From positions 101,414,874 to 101,478,873 of the forward strand of contig CM061062.1 in assembly GCA_030762895.1 (NCBI GenBank): a stretch of DNA of 64,000 bases. The letters are read 5' to 3'. Below are positions 54,083 through 64,000 of this stretch, piece by piece. Under the pieces are notes generated by a model that saw only the letters and a program-made list of their open reading frames with translations, searched no databases and had not been told where the DNA came from. Source of the stretch: Sophora flavescens (taxonomy: Eukaryota; Streptophyta; Magnoliopsida; Fabales; Fabaceae). A program made the position numbers and the translations under genes. Each line of letters begins with the position of its first letter. Positions within the stretch are counted from its first letter, which is position 1.

Positions 54083-54090
54083 TATAAAAG
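54083..54090 (+). promoter_or_regulatory. LTR TATA box
   Basis: TATAAAAG just after the palindrome array. The same box is at 62815-62822 in the 3' LTR. It is the probable core promoter of the retrotransposon. Confidence 0.7.
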
Positions 54091-54939
54091 GGTCTCTGAG
54101 CAGAACAGAAGGGGGGGAGAAAAAACCTAAAAACAGATCCTCTGCTGCTGTGGCTGTTGTGCAACATTCTATGGAGCTCTCTCCTTTGTTCATCTCTGTA
54201 ACTCTTTCTTTTGTTTTATCTTCAATTATGTGTAGCTAAACTCCCCCTTGTTGGGGTTAGATGATTGCTCTTCTGAACTTGATTGTAAAATGACTTGATT
54301 GTAATACAGTTTCCTTGTTCTTTATGAGTGTTTGATTCCATGCTTAATGCTTTCTTAGGCTTGATCACCCTAGGAATGATTAGTTGCTTTAATAGATAAC
54401 TGGAAGGTTGGTGTTAGAGCTTGCTCATGAATCAAATGCCAAGTAGTTCATGAGCCTAGACATAGGTCTTGAGGTGCTTGCAATCTTATAAGTCTTGACT
54501 TAATGCAAAATCTCAGGTTAATCCACCTAAGGAATTAGGGTTTAATTTGGGGTTTTAGGCTCAATGCACCTAAGACATTAGGCTTGAGTATTTCAGAAAA
54601 GACTTGATTGTCATAATTGAATTAGGAACTGTGTTACTTGTCATTTCATAACAATCAAGGGAGGATTAGCTTAGTCTAACCCTAACAATTCTATCTAATT
54701 GTTATTCACATTTCTGTCTGCATTCTAACTGTTTGATAAAATTCCAAAAAGAACAAAAACATTTTATTCTTGTTTGCTTGTTAGATGATAGAGCTACCTT
54801 CACTCCAAAATTTGATCGCCTAGATAGTAGTCTAATTTGCGAAGTGGTAATTGTCCATGATCCCTGAGAACGATATCCGGTCTTACCGTTTTATTACTTG
54901 CAACGAACCGGTACACTTGCCGAGCCCCTGTCAAGTTTT

Positions 54940-54957
54940 TGGCGCCGTTGCCGGGGA
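54940..54957 (+). other. Primer-binding site, tRNA-Asp type
   Basis: TGGCGCCGTTGCCGGGGA, six bases after the 5' LTR end. This is the usual site of Athila/Tat type elements. Confidence 0.92.
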
Positions 54958-55113
54958 TCGGTGTGCCAATATCACGAGTACCAAAGGGGACTCCTAATTT
55001 AGGCATTTTTTGTTGTTTTCGTACTGTTTTATTTCCTTTCTTGTTTTCTGTTCTCTGCTGTATTTTTCTGTTTTGTTTTGTTCTTTTTCGGCGCTACTCT
55101 GTTTGTTCCTTGT

Positions 55114-57774
55114 ATGCGAGGTACAATCGATCCAGGTGAACTCCAATTCAACCCTGAGATCGAGAGACTCTGTAGAAGGAATAGAAAGAAAGCCAAGGCA
55201 AGACAGAACAGAGAAAGAGCATCTTATAGTAGACAAGAGCAACAAGTTGAGTTACCAAGTGTGCAAGAACCACAAATTGAAGTACCAGCTGTCACCATGG
55301 CAGAAGATAATGCACCAAGGAGAACAATGGGGGACTACACTTCCCCTAGAGTTGATAGATGTGGAACTCCGATTGTGAGACCAGCAGTGGCTTGCAATAA
55401 TTTCGAAATCAAGGCATCACTTCTCCACCTTGTGCAGCAAAACCAGTTTGGAGGTTTGGAGAGTGAAGACCCTCATGCTCACATTGGTACTTTTATTGAG
55501 CTGTGTGACACCATCAAGCTAAATGGAGCTTCTGATGAGGCCATTCGGTTAAGGCTTTTCCCTTTCTCTTTGAGGGATAGAGCTAAGTCATGGCTTCAAT
55601 CTCATCCTCATGGAAGCATCATCACTTGGAATGATTTGGTGAGCAAGTTTCTGTCTCGATTCTTTCCTCCGTCAAGAATGATTAAGCTGAGATCAGAGAT
55701 CAATGCCTTTGCACAGAGGGATGGTGAGTCACTCTATGAAGCCTGGGAGAGATTCAAGTCCTTACTCACAGCTTGTCCAAATCATGAACTAGAGACATGG
55801 CAGCAGGTTGCAACATTTGTTAATGGGCTCAACAGGAATTCAAGAAGTATGATTGAAGCGGCTGCAGGAGGGATATTGAGTCAGAAGACGCCCGAAGAAG
55901 CAAGGGACTTGATTGAGAACATGGCTAACAATGACTATCAAATGCCTAGTTCTCGATCAATGGTCAAGAGAGGTGTTCTAGAGCTGGATGAAATTGGCGC
56001 TCTCAAGGCACAAATGGCTATTCTTACCAAGCAACTGGGGTCGGTTCAACTGCAGAATTCTCAACTACAAGCTGTCCAAGTTCAAGGTACTTCAGTGTGT
56101 GATTTCTGTGGAGGCAACCATGCAAATGGAAATTGTGAGATCAATGTGGTTGGAAGTTCTGGACAAGAAGAGGTAAATTATATGGGCAACCAAGGGCCTA
56201 GAAATGATCCTTACTCCAACACCTACAACCCGGGGTGGCGCAGCCATCCTAACTTTGGTTGGAGACAAGGGCAAAGTTCAAGTTCTCAAGCAAAGCCTCC
56301 TCAAGAGAGTTCAAGCAAATTGGAGAACATTCTAGGCCAGTTCATGCAAGCGACTCAAGAGACTATGAAGAATCAAAATGCCTCAATCAAGAACTTGGAG
56401 CATCAAATAGGCCAACTGGCAAGGCAGATGGCAGAGAGACCTCAAGGACAATTGCCTGGGGATACTGAGAAGAACCCAAAGGAAGATTGTAAGGCCATTA
56501 TTACAAGAAGTGGGAGAGTGTTAAATCCACAAGAAAAAGAGAGGGAAGAAAAGACAAGTGATGCTGGAATTGATAAGGTACAGTTTGAAGAGGTAAACAA
56601 TGAAGAACCCGGAAATTCCCAAGATACTACCTCTATTCCTACTGGTGTAGAAGCTGAAAAACCGCAGATGGAGAAATTGGTTGATGAAGAATTTGCGAAG
56701 AAGAAGACTAAAAGACAGATTCTGGAAGAGGTTGATAATCCCAAAGAGCTGCCCCCATATTTCAGAATCCCGTACCCCCAACGGTTGAAGAAGGAGGCAA
56801 AAGATCAGCAGTTTTCTAAGTTTCTGGATGTATTCAAAAAGCTACAAATCAACATCCCGTTTGCTGAAGCTCTACAGCAGATGCCTTCCTATGCAAAATT
56901 CATGAAAGAGATTCTTACAAACAAAAGAAGGTGGAAGGAGGAGACAGTGATGCTTACTGAAGAGTGCAGTGCTATACTTCAAAGGAAGCTGCCAGTAAAG
57001 ATGAAGGACCCGGGCAGCTTCACTATCCCATGCACGATTGGTCATCTGAACATAGGGAGAGCATTGTGCGATTTAGGGGCAAGTATTAATCTGATGCCGC
57101 TCTCCATTTTCAAGAAGCTGGGGATTGGTGAGGTAAAACCAACAGGGATTTCTCTTCAACTGGCAGACCGCTCCATTACATATCCCTATGGTGTTGTGGA
57201 GGACTTGTTGGTGAAGGTAGATAAATTCATTTTTCCAGCAGATTTTGTGGTGTTAGATATGGCTGAAGATGGTGATACTCCTATGATTCTTGGGAGACCA
57301 TTCCTAGCAACAGGTAGAGCTTTGATCGATGTCAATCAAGGGGAATTGGTGCTTCGGGTACAAGACGAAAAGGTCACCTTTAATGTGTTTGAGGCAATGA
57401 AACACCCAAGCGACAAGGACACATACATGATAGTGGACCTCATTGATTCATTATCTGACAAGAGTTTGCACCAGAAGTTTGAAGATTCGTTAGAAGCAGC
57501 TCTAATGGTAGAGGATGTAGAAGAAGAAGTATGTGCAAAAGAAGTTGATCTCATGATTAAATCTCTGGAGGCTTGTCTGGTTGTGAATACTGATGAAGAC
57601 AAAGTGGTGGAAGATGTGAGAATTGAAGACAAGGGTGACCCACCGGTGCTAGAGTTGAAAGAATTGCCATCCCATCTCCGTTATGCTTTCCTTGGGATGA
57701 ACTCTTCATTCCCGAGTTATCATCGAGAGTGGGTTGAATTCCTTGGAAGAAGAGAAGCTGTTGAGGGTGCTTAG
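55114..57774 (+). CDS. Gag-protease polyprotein of the Athila-type element
   Basis: The first ATG (55114) opens [17 protein letters not shown] and gives 886 residues. The gag capsid region spans about residues 95-280 ([42 protein letters not shown]). A variant zinc knuckle CX2CX3HX4C ([13 protein letters not shown]) lies near residue 330. A coiled stretch ([17 protein letters not shown]) and an acidic linker follow. The aspartic protease has its catalytic Asp at residue 653 ([11 protein letters not shown]) and the flap/second signature [16 protein letters not shown]. The frame then leaves the expected pol junction: one extra A at about 57715 sends it to TAG at 57772. The protein makes virus-like particles and processes the polyprotein. 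Coding is intact up to the lesion. Confidence 0.9.
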   Translation: MRGTIDPGELQFNPEIERLCRRNRKKAKARQNRERASYSRQEQQVELPSVQEPQIEVPAVTMAEDNAPRRTMGDYTSPRVDRCGTPIVRPAVACNNFEIKASLLHLVQQNQFGGLESEDPHAHIGTFIELCDTIKLNGASDEAIRLRLFPFSLRDRAKSWLQSHPHGSIITWNDLVSKFLSRFFPPSRMIKLRSEINAFAQRDGESLYEAWERFKSLLTACPNHELETWQQVATFVNGLNRNSRSMIEAAAGGILSQKTPEEARDLIENMANNDYQMPSSRSMVKRGVLELDEIGALKAQMAILTKQLGSVQLQNSQLQAVQVQGTSVCDFCGGNHANGNCEINVVGSSGQEEVNYMGNQGPRNDPYSNTYNPGWRSHPNFGWRQGQSSSSQAKPPQESSSKLENILGQFMQATQETMKNQNASIKNLEHQIGQLARQMAERPQGQLPGDTEKNPKEDCKAIITRSGRVLNPQEKEREEKTSDAGIDKVQFEEVNNEEPGNSQDTTSIPTGVEAEKPQMEKLVDEEFAKKKTKRQILEEVDNPKELPPYFRIPYPQRLKKEAKDQQFSKFLDVFKKLQINIPFAEALQQMPSYAKFMKEILTNKRRWKEETVMLTEECSAILQRKLPVKMKDPGSFTIPCTIGHLNIGRALCDLGASINLMPLSIFKKLGIGEVKPTGISLQLADRSITYPYGVVEDLLVKVDKFIFPADFVVLDMAEDGDTPMILGRPFLATGRALIDVNQGELVLRVQDEKVTFNVFEAMKHPSDKDTYMIVDLIDSLSDKSLHQKFEDSLEAALMVEDVEEEVCAKEVDLMIKSLEACLVVNTDEDKVVEDVRIEDKGDPPVLELKELPSHLRYAFLGMNSSFPSYHREWVEFLGRREAVEGA

Positions 57775-60550
57775 GGAGCACAAATCTGCAATCGGGTGGT
57801 CTATGTCCGATTTGAAAGGGATAAGCCCCTCCTTTTGCATGCACAAAATCCGTGTGGAGGAAAATTTCAAGCCGGTTAGACAACCCCAAAGAAGACTCAA
57901 CCCGAATATGAAAGAAGTTGTGAGGAAGGAGATTGTGAAGTTGTTGGATGCGGGCATTATCTATCCCATCTTCGATAGTCCATGGGTGAGTCCGGTCCAA
58001 GTTGTTCCGAAGAAAGGGGGGATGACAGTGGTAGCAAATGAAAAGAATGAAGTTATTCCATCTAGGACCGTGTCTGGATGGAGGGTATGCATTGATTACA
58101 GAAGACTTAATGAGGCCACCAGAAAAGATCATTTTCCATTACCCTTCATTGATCAGATGTTAGAGAGGTTGGCGGGCCATGCTTTCTATTGTTTCCTTGA
58201 TGGATACTCTGGGTATAACCAGATTGTGGTTGACCCAGAGGACCAAGAGAAGACCGCCTTCACTTGTCCCTATGGTGTCTACGCATACCGGAGGATGCCA
58301 TTCGGGTTGTGTAATGCACCCGCCACTTTTCAAAGGTGCATGCTATCCATATTTTCTGATATGAATGAAAAATTTATTGAGGTATTTATGGACGATTTTT
58401 CTGTGTTTGGTGATTCTTTTGATAACTGTCTGAATAATCTTGCATGTGTTCTGAAAAGATGCCAAGAAACTAACCTTGTTTTAAATTGGGAAAAATGTCA
58501 TTTCATGGTTAGTGAAGGTATAGTTCTTGGGCATAAAATTTCATCACGGGGGATGGAGGTTGATAGAGCCAAAATTGAAGTGATTGAAAAACTTCCCCCT
58601 CCCTTAAATGTGAAAGGTGTTAGAAGCTTCCTAGGGCATGCGGGTTTTTATAGGAGATTTATAAAAGATTTTTCAAAAATTGTGAAACCCTTATGCAAGC
58701 TTTTGGTAGCTGATACTCCTTTCATATTTGATGATGATTGCATGCATGCCTTCAAAATTTTGAAAGAAAAACTCACCACCGCATCGGTCATTGCACCTCC
58801 AGATTGGAGTTTACCATTTGAGCTAATGTGTGATGCAAGTGACTATGCGGTGGGAGCCATTTTGGGACAAAGAAAAAATAAAGTGTTGCATGTCATTTAC
58901 TATGCCAGTCGTGTGCTTAATGATGCCCAATTGAATTATACCACGACTGAAAAAGAATTGCTTGCTGTGGTATTTGCATTTGATAAATTTAGATCCTACT
59001 TGATTGGTCTAGAAACTACTGTCTACACTGATCATTCTGCTTTGAGATATCTTATGACTAAACAGGATGCCAAGCCAAGGCTTATTAGGTGGATACTACT
59101 ACTCCAAGAGTTTGATTTGGAAATAAAGGACAAGAAAGGAGTGGAAAATGTGGTAGCCGACCATTTGTCTAGGCTTCCACAAGCAGATGTTCAAGCAGAG
59201 GCAAAATTGCCAATTCAAGAGGAATTCCCAGATGAACAGTTGTTTGTGGTGCAAGTGGCACCTTGGTTTGCGGATATTGCAAATTACAAAGCCGCCAATA
59301 AGATTCCGAAGGACTTCAAGGCACAACAGAGGAAGAATCTCATTCATGATGCCAAATTCTATATATGGGATGAGCCGTATCTTTTCAAAAGAGGTTCGGA
59401 TGGAATTCTGAGAAGGTGCATTCCGGAAGAAGAGATTAATGGGGTGTTGACTCACTGCCACAACTCACCCTATGGAGGACACTTTGGTGGTGAAAGGACC
59501 ACCATGAAGATTTTGCAAAGCGGGCTATTTTGGCCCGCTATTTTCAAGGACTCCAGAGCTTGGGTGATGAAATGTGATAAATGCCAGAGGACCGGCAGTA
59601 TTTCCAAGAGAAATGAGATGCCCTTAAAGGGTATATTAGAGGTGGAGCTCTTCGATGTGTGGGGGATCGACTTCATGGGTCCTTTCCCGTCATCTTACAA
59701 CAACAAGTACATTCTGGTGGCGGTTGATTATGTGAGCAAGTGGGTGGAAGCCGTGCCAACTCTGAAAGATGATGCAAGAACTGTGATCAGTTTTGTGAGG
59801 AAGAATATTTTTACCCGGTTTGGGACCCCTAGGGCTATCATTAGTGATGGGGGTACTCACTTTTGCAATAATGAGTTCAATGCAGTGCTTGCCAAGTTTG
59901 GGGTGAACCACAAAGTTACCACACCATACCATCCCCAAACCAGTGGGCAAGTGGAATTGTCCAACCGGGAGTTGAAGAGAATTTTGGAAAAAACTGTCAA
60001 CAATGCTAGGAAGGATTGGGCGAAGAAATTGGATGATGCACTTTGGGCCTATCGGACTGCTTATAAGACACCTATTGGTATGTCACCTTACCAATTAGTG
60101 TTCGGGATATCATGTCAACTTCAGGTAGAGCTACAACACCGTGCTTTTTGGGCAGTGAAGGCCCTGAACTTTGATACAAGGCTGGCCATGGACAAGAGGA
60201 TGCTTCAATTGAATGAGTTGGATGAGTTCCGACTCTTGGCTTATGAGAGTGCTAGGATATACAAGGAAAGAACAAAGTTCTGGCATGATAAGTACATTCT
60301 TCCCAAGAAATTTGAAGAAGGCCGATCAGTTTCTTTGTTTAACTCAAGACTCAAGCTCTTTCCGGGAAAATTGAGATCAAGATGGTCAGGCCCATTCTAT
60401 GTCAAGTCTGTCTCTCCATTTGGTTCAGTTAAATTGGAAGATCCATCATCCGGTGATACCTTCACTGTTAATGGACAAAGGCTAAAGCACTACCTTGGAG
60501 GCAACTTTGATCGTCAGGTGGTCTCCGTCACTCTTCAGGCACCATCTTAA
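57734..60550 (+). CDS. Reverse transcriptase, RNase H and integrase of the Athila-type element
   Basis: An open frame of 938 residues overlaps gag-protease by 41 bases in the +1 frame. RT runs from about residue 50 ([12 protein letters not shown]) through [35 protein letters not shown] and the catalytic FMDDF (residue ~219). RNase H shows [16 protein letters not shown] (~364), [11 protein letters not shown] and TDHSALRYL. Integrase has the HHCC finger ([19 protein letters not shown], ~573-615) and D,D,E at GIDFMGP (~643), SDGGTHF (~702) and VELSNRE (~738), with 35-residue spacing between the last two. All catalytic residues are visible and no stop interrupts it. It needs fusion to gag-protease, so the one-base insertion at about 57715 probably disables it. 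Confidence 0.92.
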   Translation: MNSLEEEKLLRVLREHKSAIGWSMSDLKGISPSFCMHKIRVEENFKPVRQPQRRLNPNMKEVVRKEIVKLLDAGIIYPIFDSPWVSPVQVVPKKGGMTVVANEKNEVIPSRTVSGWRVCIDYRRLNEATRKDHFPLPFIDQMLERLAGHAFYCFLDGYSGYNQIVVDPEDQEKTAFTCPYGVYAYRRMPFGLCNAPATFQRCMLSIFSDMNEKFIEVFMDDFSVFGDSFDNCLNNLACVLKRCQETNLVLNWEKCHFMVSEGIVLGHKISSRGMEVDRAKIEVIEKLPPPLNVKGVRSFLGHAGFYRRFIKDFSKIVKPLCKLLVADTPFIFDDDCMHAFKILKEKLTTASVIAPPDWSLPFELMCDASDYAVGAILGQRKNKVLHVIYYASRVLNDAQLNYTTTEKELLAVVFAFDKFRSYLIGLETTVYTDHSALRYLMTKQDAKPRLIRWILLLQEFDLEIKDKKGVENVVADHLSRLPQADVQAEAKLPIQEEFPDEQLFVVQVAPWFADIANYKAANKIPKDFKAQQRKNLIHDAKFYIWDEPYLFKRGSDGILRRCIPEEEINGVLTHCHNSPYGGHFGGERTTMKILQSGLFWPAIFKDSRAWVMKCDKCQRTGSISKRNEMPLKGILEVELFDVWGIDFMGPFPSSYNNKYILVAVDYVSKWVEAVPTLKDDARTVISFVRKNIFTRFGTPRAIISDGGTHFCNNEFNAVLAKFGVNHKVTTPYHPQTSGQVELSNRELKRILEKTVNNARKDWAKKLDDALWAYRTAYKTPIGMSPYQLVFGISCQLQVELQHRAFWAVKALNFDTRLAMDKRMLQLNELDEFRLLAYESARIYKERTKFWHDKYILPKKFEEGRSVSLFNSRLKLFPGKLRSRWSGPFYVKSVSPFGSVKLEDPSSGDTFTVNGQRLKHYLGGNFDRQVVSVTLQAPS

Positions 60551-62180
60551 AAAAAAAAAAAAAATCATCCGTCAAGCTAGTGACGTTAAAGAAGCGCTTA
60601 TTGGGAGGCAACCCAAATTTTATTTTCATCTTCTCTTTTGTTTTTGATTTCTCCTCTTGAATAATTTGAGAAGCTCAAGAGGTTTGTTAATAGTTTGTTC
60701 AGTGCTTTCAGATTTTGAAGGAAGGAGGAGAAGAAGGGCAGGAGGAAACAAAACCAGAAAGCATGTGATGCAGCACCACTACCACCTTGGTGAGTTGTTC
60801 CAGTTTTCTCCCCTCTCTAAACTTAATTATTTACATTGAGGACAATGTAAGTCTTTAAGCTTGGGGTAGGGGTAATCTTTTAATCTTTTTGCTTGCATTG
60901 TAAATATTGCATTCATATAGGCTTAAGTTTGCATGATCGCATGATTCGGTTACCCCTGCTTAGATTGAGCTTATGATTGTGAGAGCTAAGTGCCAATTTT
61001 TTTGTGATAGTGAATTTTTGGACCCTGATTTTCTATTCTTGTGATATGGCTTCATTAAATATTCTTGAGATGGTCTTGGATAGTTGATGATTAGCATGTG
61101 TTTCTTTAGACTTGTGTTCTTCATTGGTTTTTGAACTGATAAATGTGAGCTTTTGAGCCATTAGGGGGTACTCACTAAATCTGCCCCCGTTCTTTGTGTA
61201 GAGTGTTGTTCCTCTTGGATTGTTTTTATCTAGAACTTGACTTGAAACCATTTCAAAGCGTGAAAATTTTTGGAAACATTTTTGAAAAGGATTGAGGCAA
61301 TAGGTATTTTTTCCGGCCTTCTGAGCTTTGAATGAATAATGCTACCTGTAGTTGCCCCATTTTGAGCCTGAATGAACAACATGCTTCTCTTGGTACCCTG
61401 AAATGTTTTGTTAAATATGCCTATGAGGGACCTTCTAAAGTACTGTGCAAAAAGGGTTGGAAAATGTAGTTGAAAGTTTGGGATGATGGAAAGAAAAAAA
61501 ATGAATCTGAAAAAAATTATTTCTCTTGAGTTGAAAATTCTCCCTTCTCCAAATAAAAGAAAAAAAAAATAAAAGGAAAAGGAAAGTATATGGAGAAGGG
61601 TATGACAAAAGAAAGTGAGGAAAAAAAAAAAGCAAAAATAAAAGGAAAGAATGGTGGAAAAGTAAACTGAAACCCAAAGAAAGGTATTTTAGAAGGTCGT
61701 GCCTTGCAATGCTTGATTGTTATAGCCTTTTGAAATTTCTTGTTCTTAAATTTCCCACCTGAAAATTGATCCCATGGCCCCATTGCAACCAAATAATAAG
61801 ACCTCTTGATTCTTAGATGTTTTCATTAATAAAGTAAAGATTTGGTTGATAGTCAAGCTTATGGTAGGAATCATTCTTTGAGGAAAATGGAGTGAAATGT
61901 CATATTCCCTTAACACTTGAGTGAGTGAGGCAAGAAAGAGAGCCAAGCAAATGAACAAGCTTGGGGTGAGCCTCAAGTGAGATAGAGTGCCCGAATCAGT
62001 GAGAATGTGAGTCTAGGAAACCTAAGCCCCTAATTGGACTTGAATTGATTGTCTCTTGCTGAAATAATTGAATGCCTGTTACTTGGATCATTTTACTCGG
62101 GTTCTTGATTCACTATCCATGCTTTGTTTATTTTGATCTTATGGCCTTGGTGTTTGCTTGAGGACAAGCAAAGTCTTAAG
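60551..62180 (+). other. Non-coding 3' internal region of the Athila-type element
   Basis: This begins with an A-run, then AAGAAGCGCTTATTGGGAGGCAACCCAA, a sequence typical after integrase in Athila/Tat elements. Later come two 'GAGGACAA(TG/GC)' ... 'AAGCTTGGGGTAGGGG'-type segments (60837-60870, 62158-62190). No env-like reading frame is seen; - strand frames at 61435-61976 are low complexity. Confidence 0.7.
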
Positions 62181-62192
62181 CTTGGGGTGATT
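62179..62192 (+). other. Polypurine tract
   Basis: AGCTTGGGGTGATT directly before the 3' LTR start (62193); the matching AAGCTTGGGGTAGGGG copy at 60857 may be an old duplicate. Confidence 0.6.
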
Positions 62193-63667
62193 TGATGAGT
62201 GTGATTTCACCTCATTCTCCATGTACATTTCTGCATGCATTTGCATATAGTTAGGCCATTTTAGTGTTTATTTTGTTTAGTTTTTCCTTTGGAACGGATA
62301 AGGTGGTATTGTGTGTTGTTTTGCAGATAATCATGATTAAATGCCCAAGAATTAGCAAGTATGAAGCTTGGATGACTTAGAGCTTTAAAAGATAAGAAAT
62401 TGAGCCAAGCAGAGAGTATCACGGCCTAGTTGTGATGGCCCTCACTACCGTGAGGAGCAGATGAGTGAAGAAAGAATTGAGCCAAAAGTCGGAAGCTGTC
62501 ACGGCCTAGCCGTGATGGCTATCACGGCCGGGACGTGTCACCGTGCCGAGATCTCCAAAAGTCGAAACGATCACGGCCCAGCCGTGATGGCTATCACGGC
62601 CGTGATGGCTATCACGGCCGTGATGAATCAGTTGGAAAAGTCAGAAACGATCACGACCTAGCCGTGATGGCTATCACGGCCGTGACCTGTTAGTTGGAAA
62701 AGTCAGAAACGATCACGGCCTAGCCGTGATGAATCAGTAAATGAAGAGGCGCCCAAGTCAGAAACCATCACGGCCTGGCCGTGATGGCTGTCACGGCCGT
62801 GACGGGCCGCGAGTTATAAAAGGGTCTCTGAGCAGAACAGAAGGGGGGGAGAAAAAAACCTAAAAACAGATCCTCTGCTGCTGTGGCTGTTGTGCAACAT
62901 TCTATGGAGCTCTCTCCTTTGTTCATCTCTGTAACTCTTTCTTTTGTTTTATCTTCAATTATGTGTAGCTAAACTCCCCCTTGTTGGGGTTAGATGATTT
63001 CTCTTCTGAACTTGATTGTAAAATGACTTGATTGTAATACAGTTTCCTTGTTCTTTATGAGTGTTTGATTCCATGCTTAATGCTTTCTTAGGCTTGATCA
63101 CCCTAGGAATGATTAGTTGCTTTAATAGATAACTGGAAGGTTGGTGTTAGAGCTTGCTCATGAATCAAATGCCAAGTAGTTCATGAGCCTAGACATAGGT
63201 CTTGAGGTGCTTGCAATCTTATAAGTCTTGACTTAATGCAAAATCTCAGGTTAATCCACCTAAGGAATTAGGGTTTAATTTGGGGTTTTAGGCTCAATGC
63301 ACCTAAGACATTAGGCTTGAGTATTTCATAAAAGACTTGATTGTCATAATTGAATTAGGAACTGTGTTACTTGTCATTTCATAACAATCAAGGGAGGATT
63401 AGCTTAGTCTAACCCTAACAATTCTATCTAATTGTTATTCACATTTCTGTCTGCATTCTAACTGTTTGATAAAATTCCAAAAAAGAACAAAAACATTTTA
63501 TTCTTGTTTGCTTGTTAGATGATAGAGCTACCTTCACTCCAAAATTTGATCGCCTAGATAGTAGTCTAATTTGCGAAGTGGTAATTGTCCACGATCCCTG
63601 AGAACGATATCCGGTCTTACCGTTTTATTACTTGCAACGAACCGGTACACTTGCCCAGTCCGTGTCA
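62193..63667 (+). mobile_element. 3' LTR of the Athila-type element
   Basis: TGATGAGTGTGATTTCACC...CAGTCCGTGTCA, 1475 bp, 19 bases longer than the 5' LTR because of array differences (62419-62805). The rest differs at only a handful of positions (for example 62371, 63000, 63329 and the last 20 bases). Confidence 0.93.
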
Positions 63668-63672
63668 TTGAG

Positions 63673-64000
63673 ATTTGGCTTTCTATAATTCAAGAGCTCA
63701 TATTGGGTTATCATGTTCATTTTGTTTGGAACTATAACTAACTAACAAGCCTTCAACATGGCTTCTCCCCAATATCAATTTGCTAGACCATAATAGGATA
63801 CCATGATTTTTATCATTTCTTTTAATATCCTATTTTCATCTTCAACTAATATTAATTTGTTATGGGGAATAAGATGCAGTTGTTTGGACAACTATTTCAG
63901 TAGACTAAAACTAACTAGGGTTATAAAATTCTCCTATTCTTATAACTCCTAAAAGCATTTAATAAATGCCATATGACAAACAATTTCAATTTACCCACAC
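63673..64000 (-). pseudogene. Copia integrase, right of the gypsy insertion
   Basis: The - strand reads RKNRILKEMIK, WYWGEAMLKA, then YELLNYRKPN, the end of a copia integrase core, and connects across the gypsy element to LNYFIVCGC at 53477. The catalytic Glu neighbourhood (ISxRKNR, normally AERKNR) is interrupted by a stop. The element continues beyond the window. Confidence 0.8.

Larger units (their letters stand above)
53478..54933 (+). mobile_element. 5' LTR of the Athila-type element
   Basis: TGATGAGTGTGATTTCACC...CGAGCCCCTGTCA, 1456 bp. U3 contains the palindrome array (53703-54071), followed by TATAAAAG at 54083-54090; the R/U5 part is T-rich. Confidence 0.93.
53478..63667 (+). mobile_element. 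Athila-type Ty3-gypsy retrotransposon, complete, 10.2 kb
   Basis: It has two LTRs (53478-54933 and 62193-63667), a tRNA-Asp primer site (54940), gag-protease and RT-RNase H-integrase frames, a polypurine tract before the 3' LTR, and perfect TTGAG duplications (53473-53477 and 63668-63672). LTRs are nearly identical outside the palindrome array (about eight differences by eye), so insertion is recent. The 1.6 kb between integrase and 3' LTR has no long frame, so no env-like gene is seen. It inserted into the integrase of a copia element: removing it and one TTGAG joins YELLNYRKPN to LNYFIVCGCRA. Confidence 0.95.

Noticed and set aside
57557..58132. 191-codon - strand frame
   Set aside because: It is antisense to the gag-pol junction and RT of the Athila-type element and has no domain; a shadow frame.
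61435..61976. - strand frames upstream of the 3' LTR that might be an env-like gene
   Set aside because: They are wrong-strand and dominated by Phe/Ser/Leu low-complexity from purine runs; no transmembrane-envelope layout on the + strand.

Overview
This is a plant nuclear window, most likely from a papilionoid legume (inferred from repeat style; species not determinable). It shows spliced genes with GT-AG introns, Ty1-copia and Ty3-gypsy retrotransposons with tRNA-Met and tRNA-Asp type primer sites, L1-type LINEs, CACTA, hAT, Stowaway and Helitron remnants, and AT-rich spacer. Nothing bacterial, CRISPR-like or viral (apart from retroelements) was seen.

Only one host gene looks near-complete: a CHY/RING zinc-finger E3 ubiquitin ligase of the RZFP34/CHYR type on the + strand (26203-34777, 12 exons inferred from protein similarity). 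Its third intron holds a complete Ty1-copia element (26894-32217) in antisense orientation. Two degraded copies of a CDR1/nepenthesin-like aspartic protease lie at 35830-36177 (-) and 47556-49337 (+).

Layout. 1-8.6 kb: LTR tail, MITEs, a 5'-truncated LINE (3.6-5.8 kb), a SIRE-like LTR remnant, and a Helitron 3' end with a promoter-side exon fragment. 8.65-13.9 kb (-): a short gypsy-type remnant with its LTR, abutting a copia element that keeps its 5' LTR, primer site, gag and integrase. 14.1-24.5 kb (-): one LINE split in three by a CACTA element (15456-18728, TSD TTC) and a solo LTR (20400-22306). 25.5-34.8 kb: MITE, then the ubiquitin-ligase gene. 36.2-42.1 kb: another copy of the solo-LTR family, itself split by a 4.9 kb CACTA-like element carrying fragments of three unrelated host genes (AVT6-type amino-acid transporter, ESF1 rRNA-processing factor, DUF828/PH FORKED-type protein). 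42.2-43.1 kb: hAT-type element with a perfect 8-bp TSD. 43.5-47.4 kb: a 3.9 kb solo LTR with TSD TTGAT and an internal minisatellite. 47.5-49.9 kb: protease pseudogene hit by a MITE and a SINE, then a foldback repeat. 50.2-64 kb: a decayed copia element (-) interrupted by a 10.2 kb Athila-type Ty3-gypsy element (53478-63667, TSD TTGAG) with nearly identical LTRs.

The elements do not form a pathway; the story is successive nesting. The strongest leads are the multi-gene capture in the 36.8-41.7 kb element, the palindrome array placed just upstream of the gypsy LTR TATA box (with the same motif in an unrelated CACTA element), and the AT-AG exon junction in the ubiquitin-ligase gene. Exon limits were inferred by eye from protein similarity and splice consensus; no alignment or search was run.
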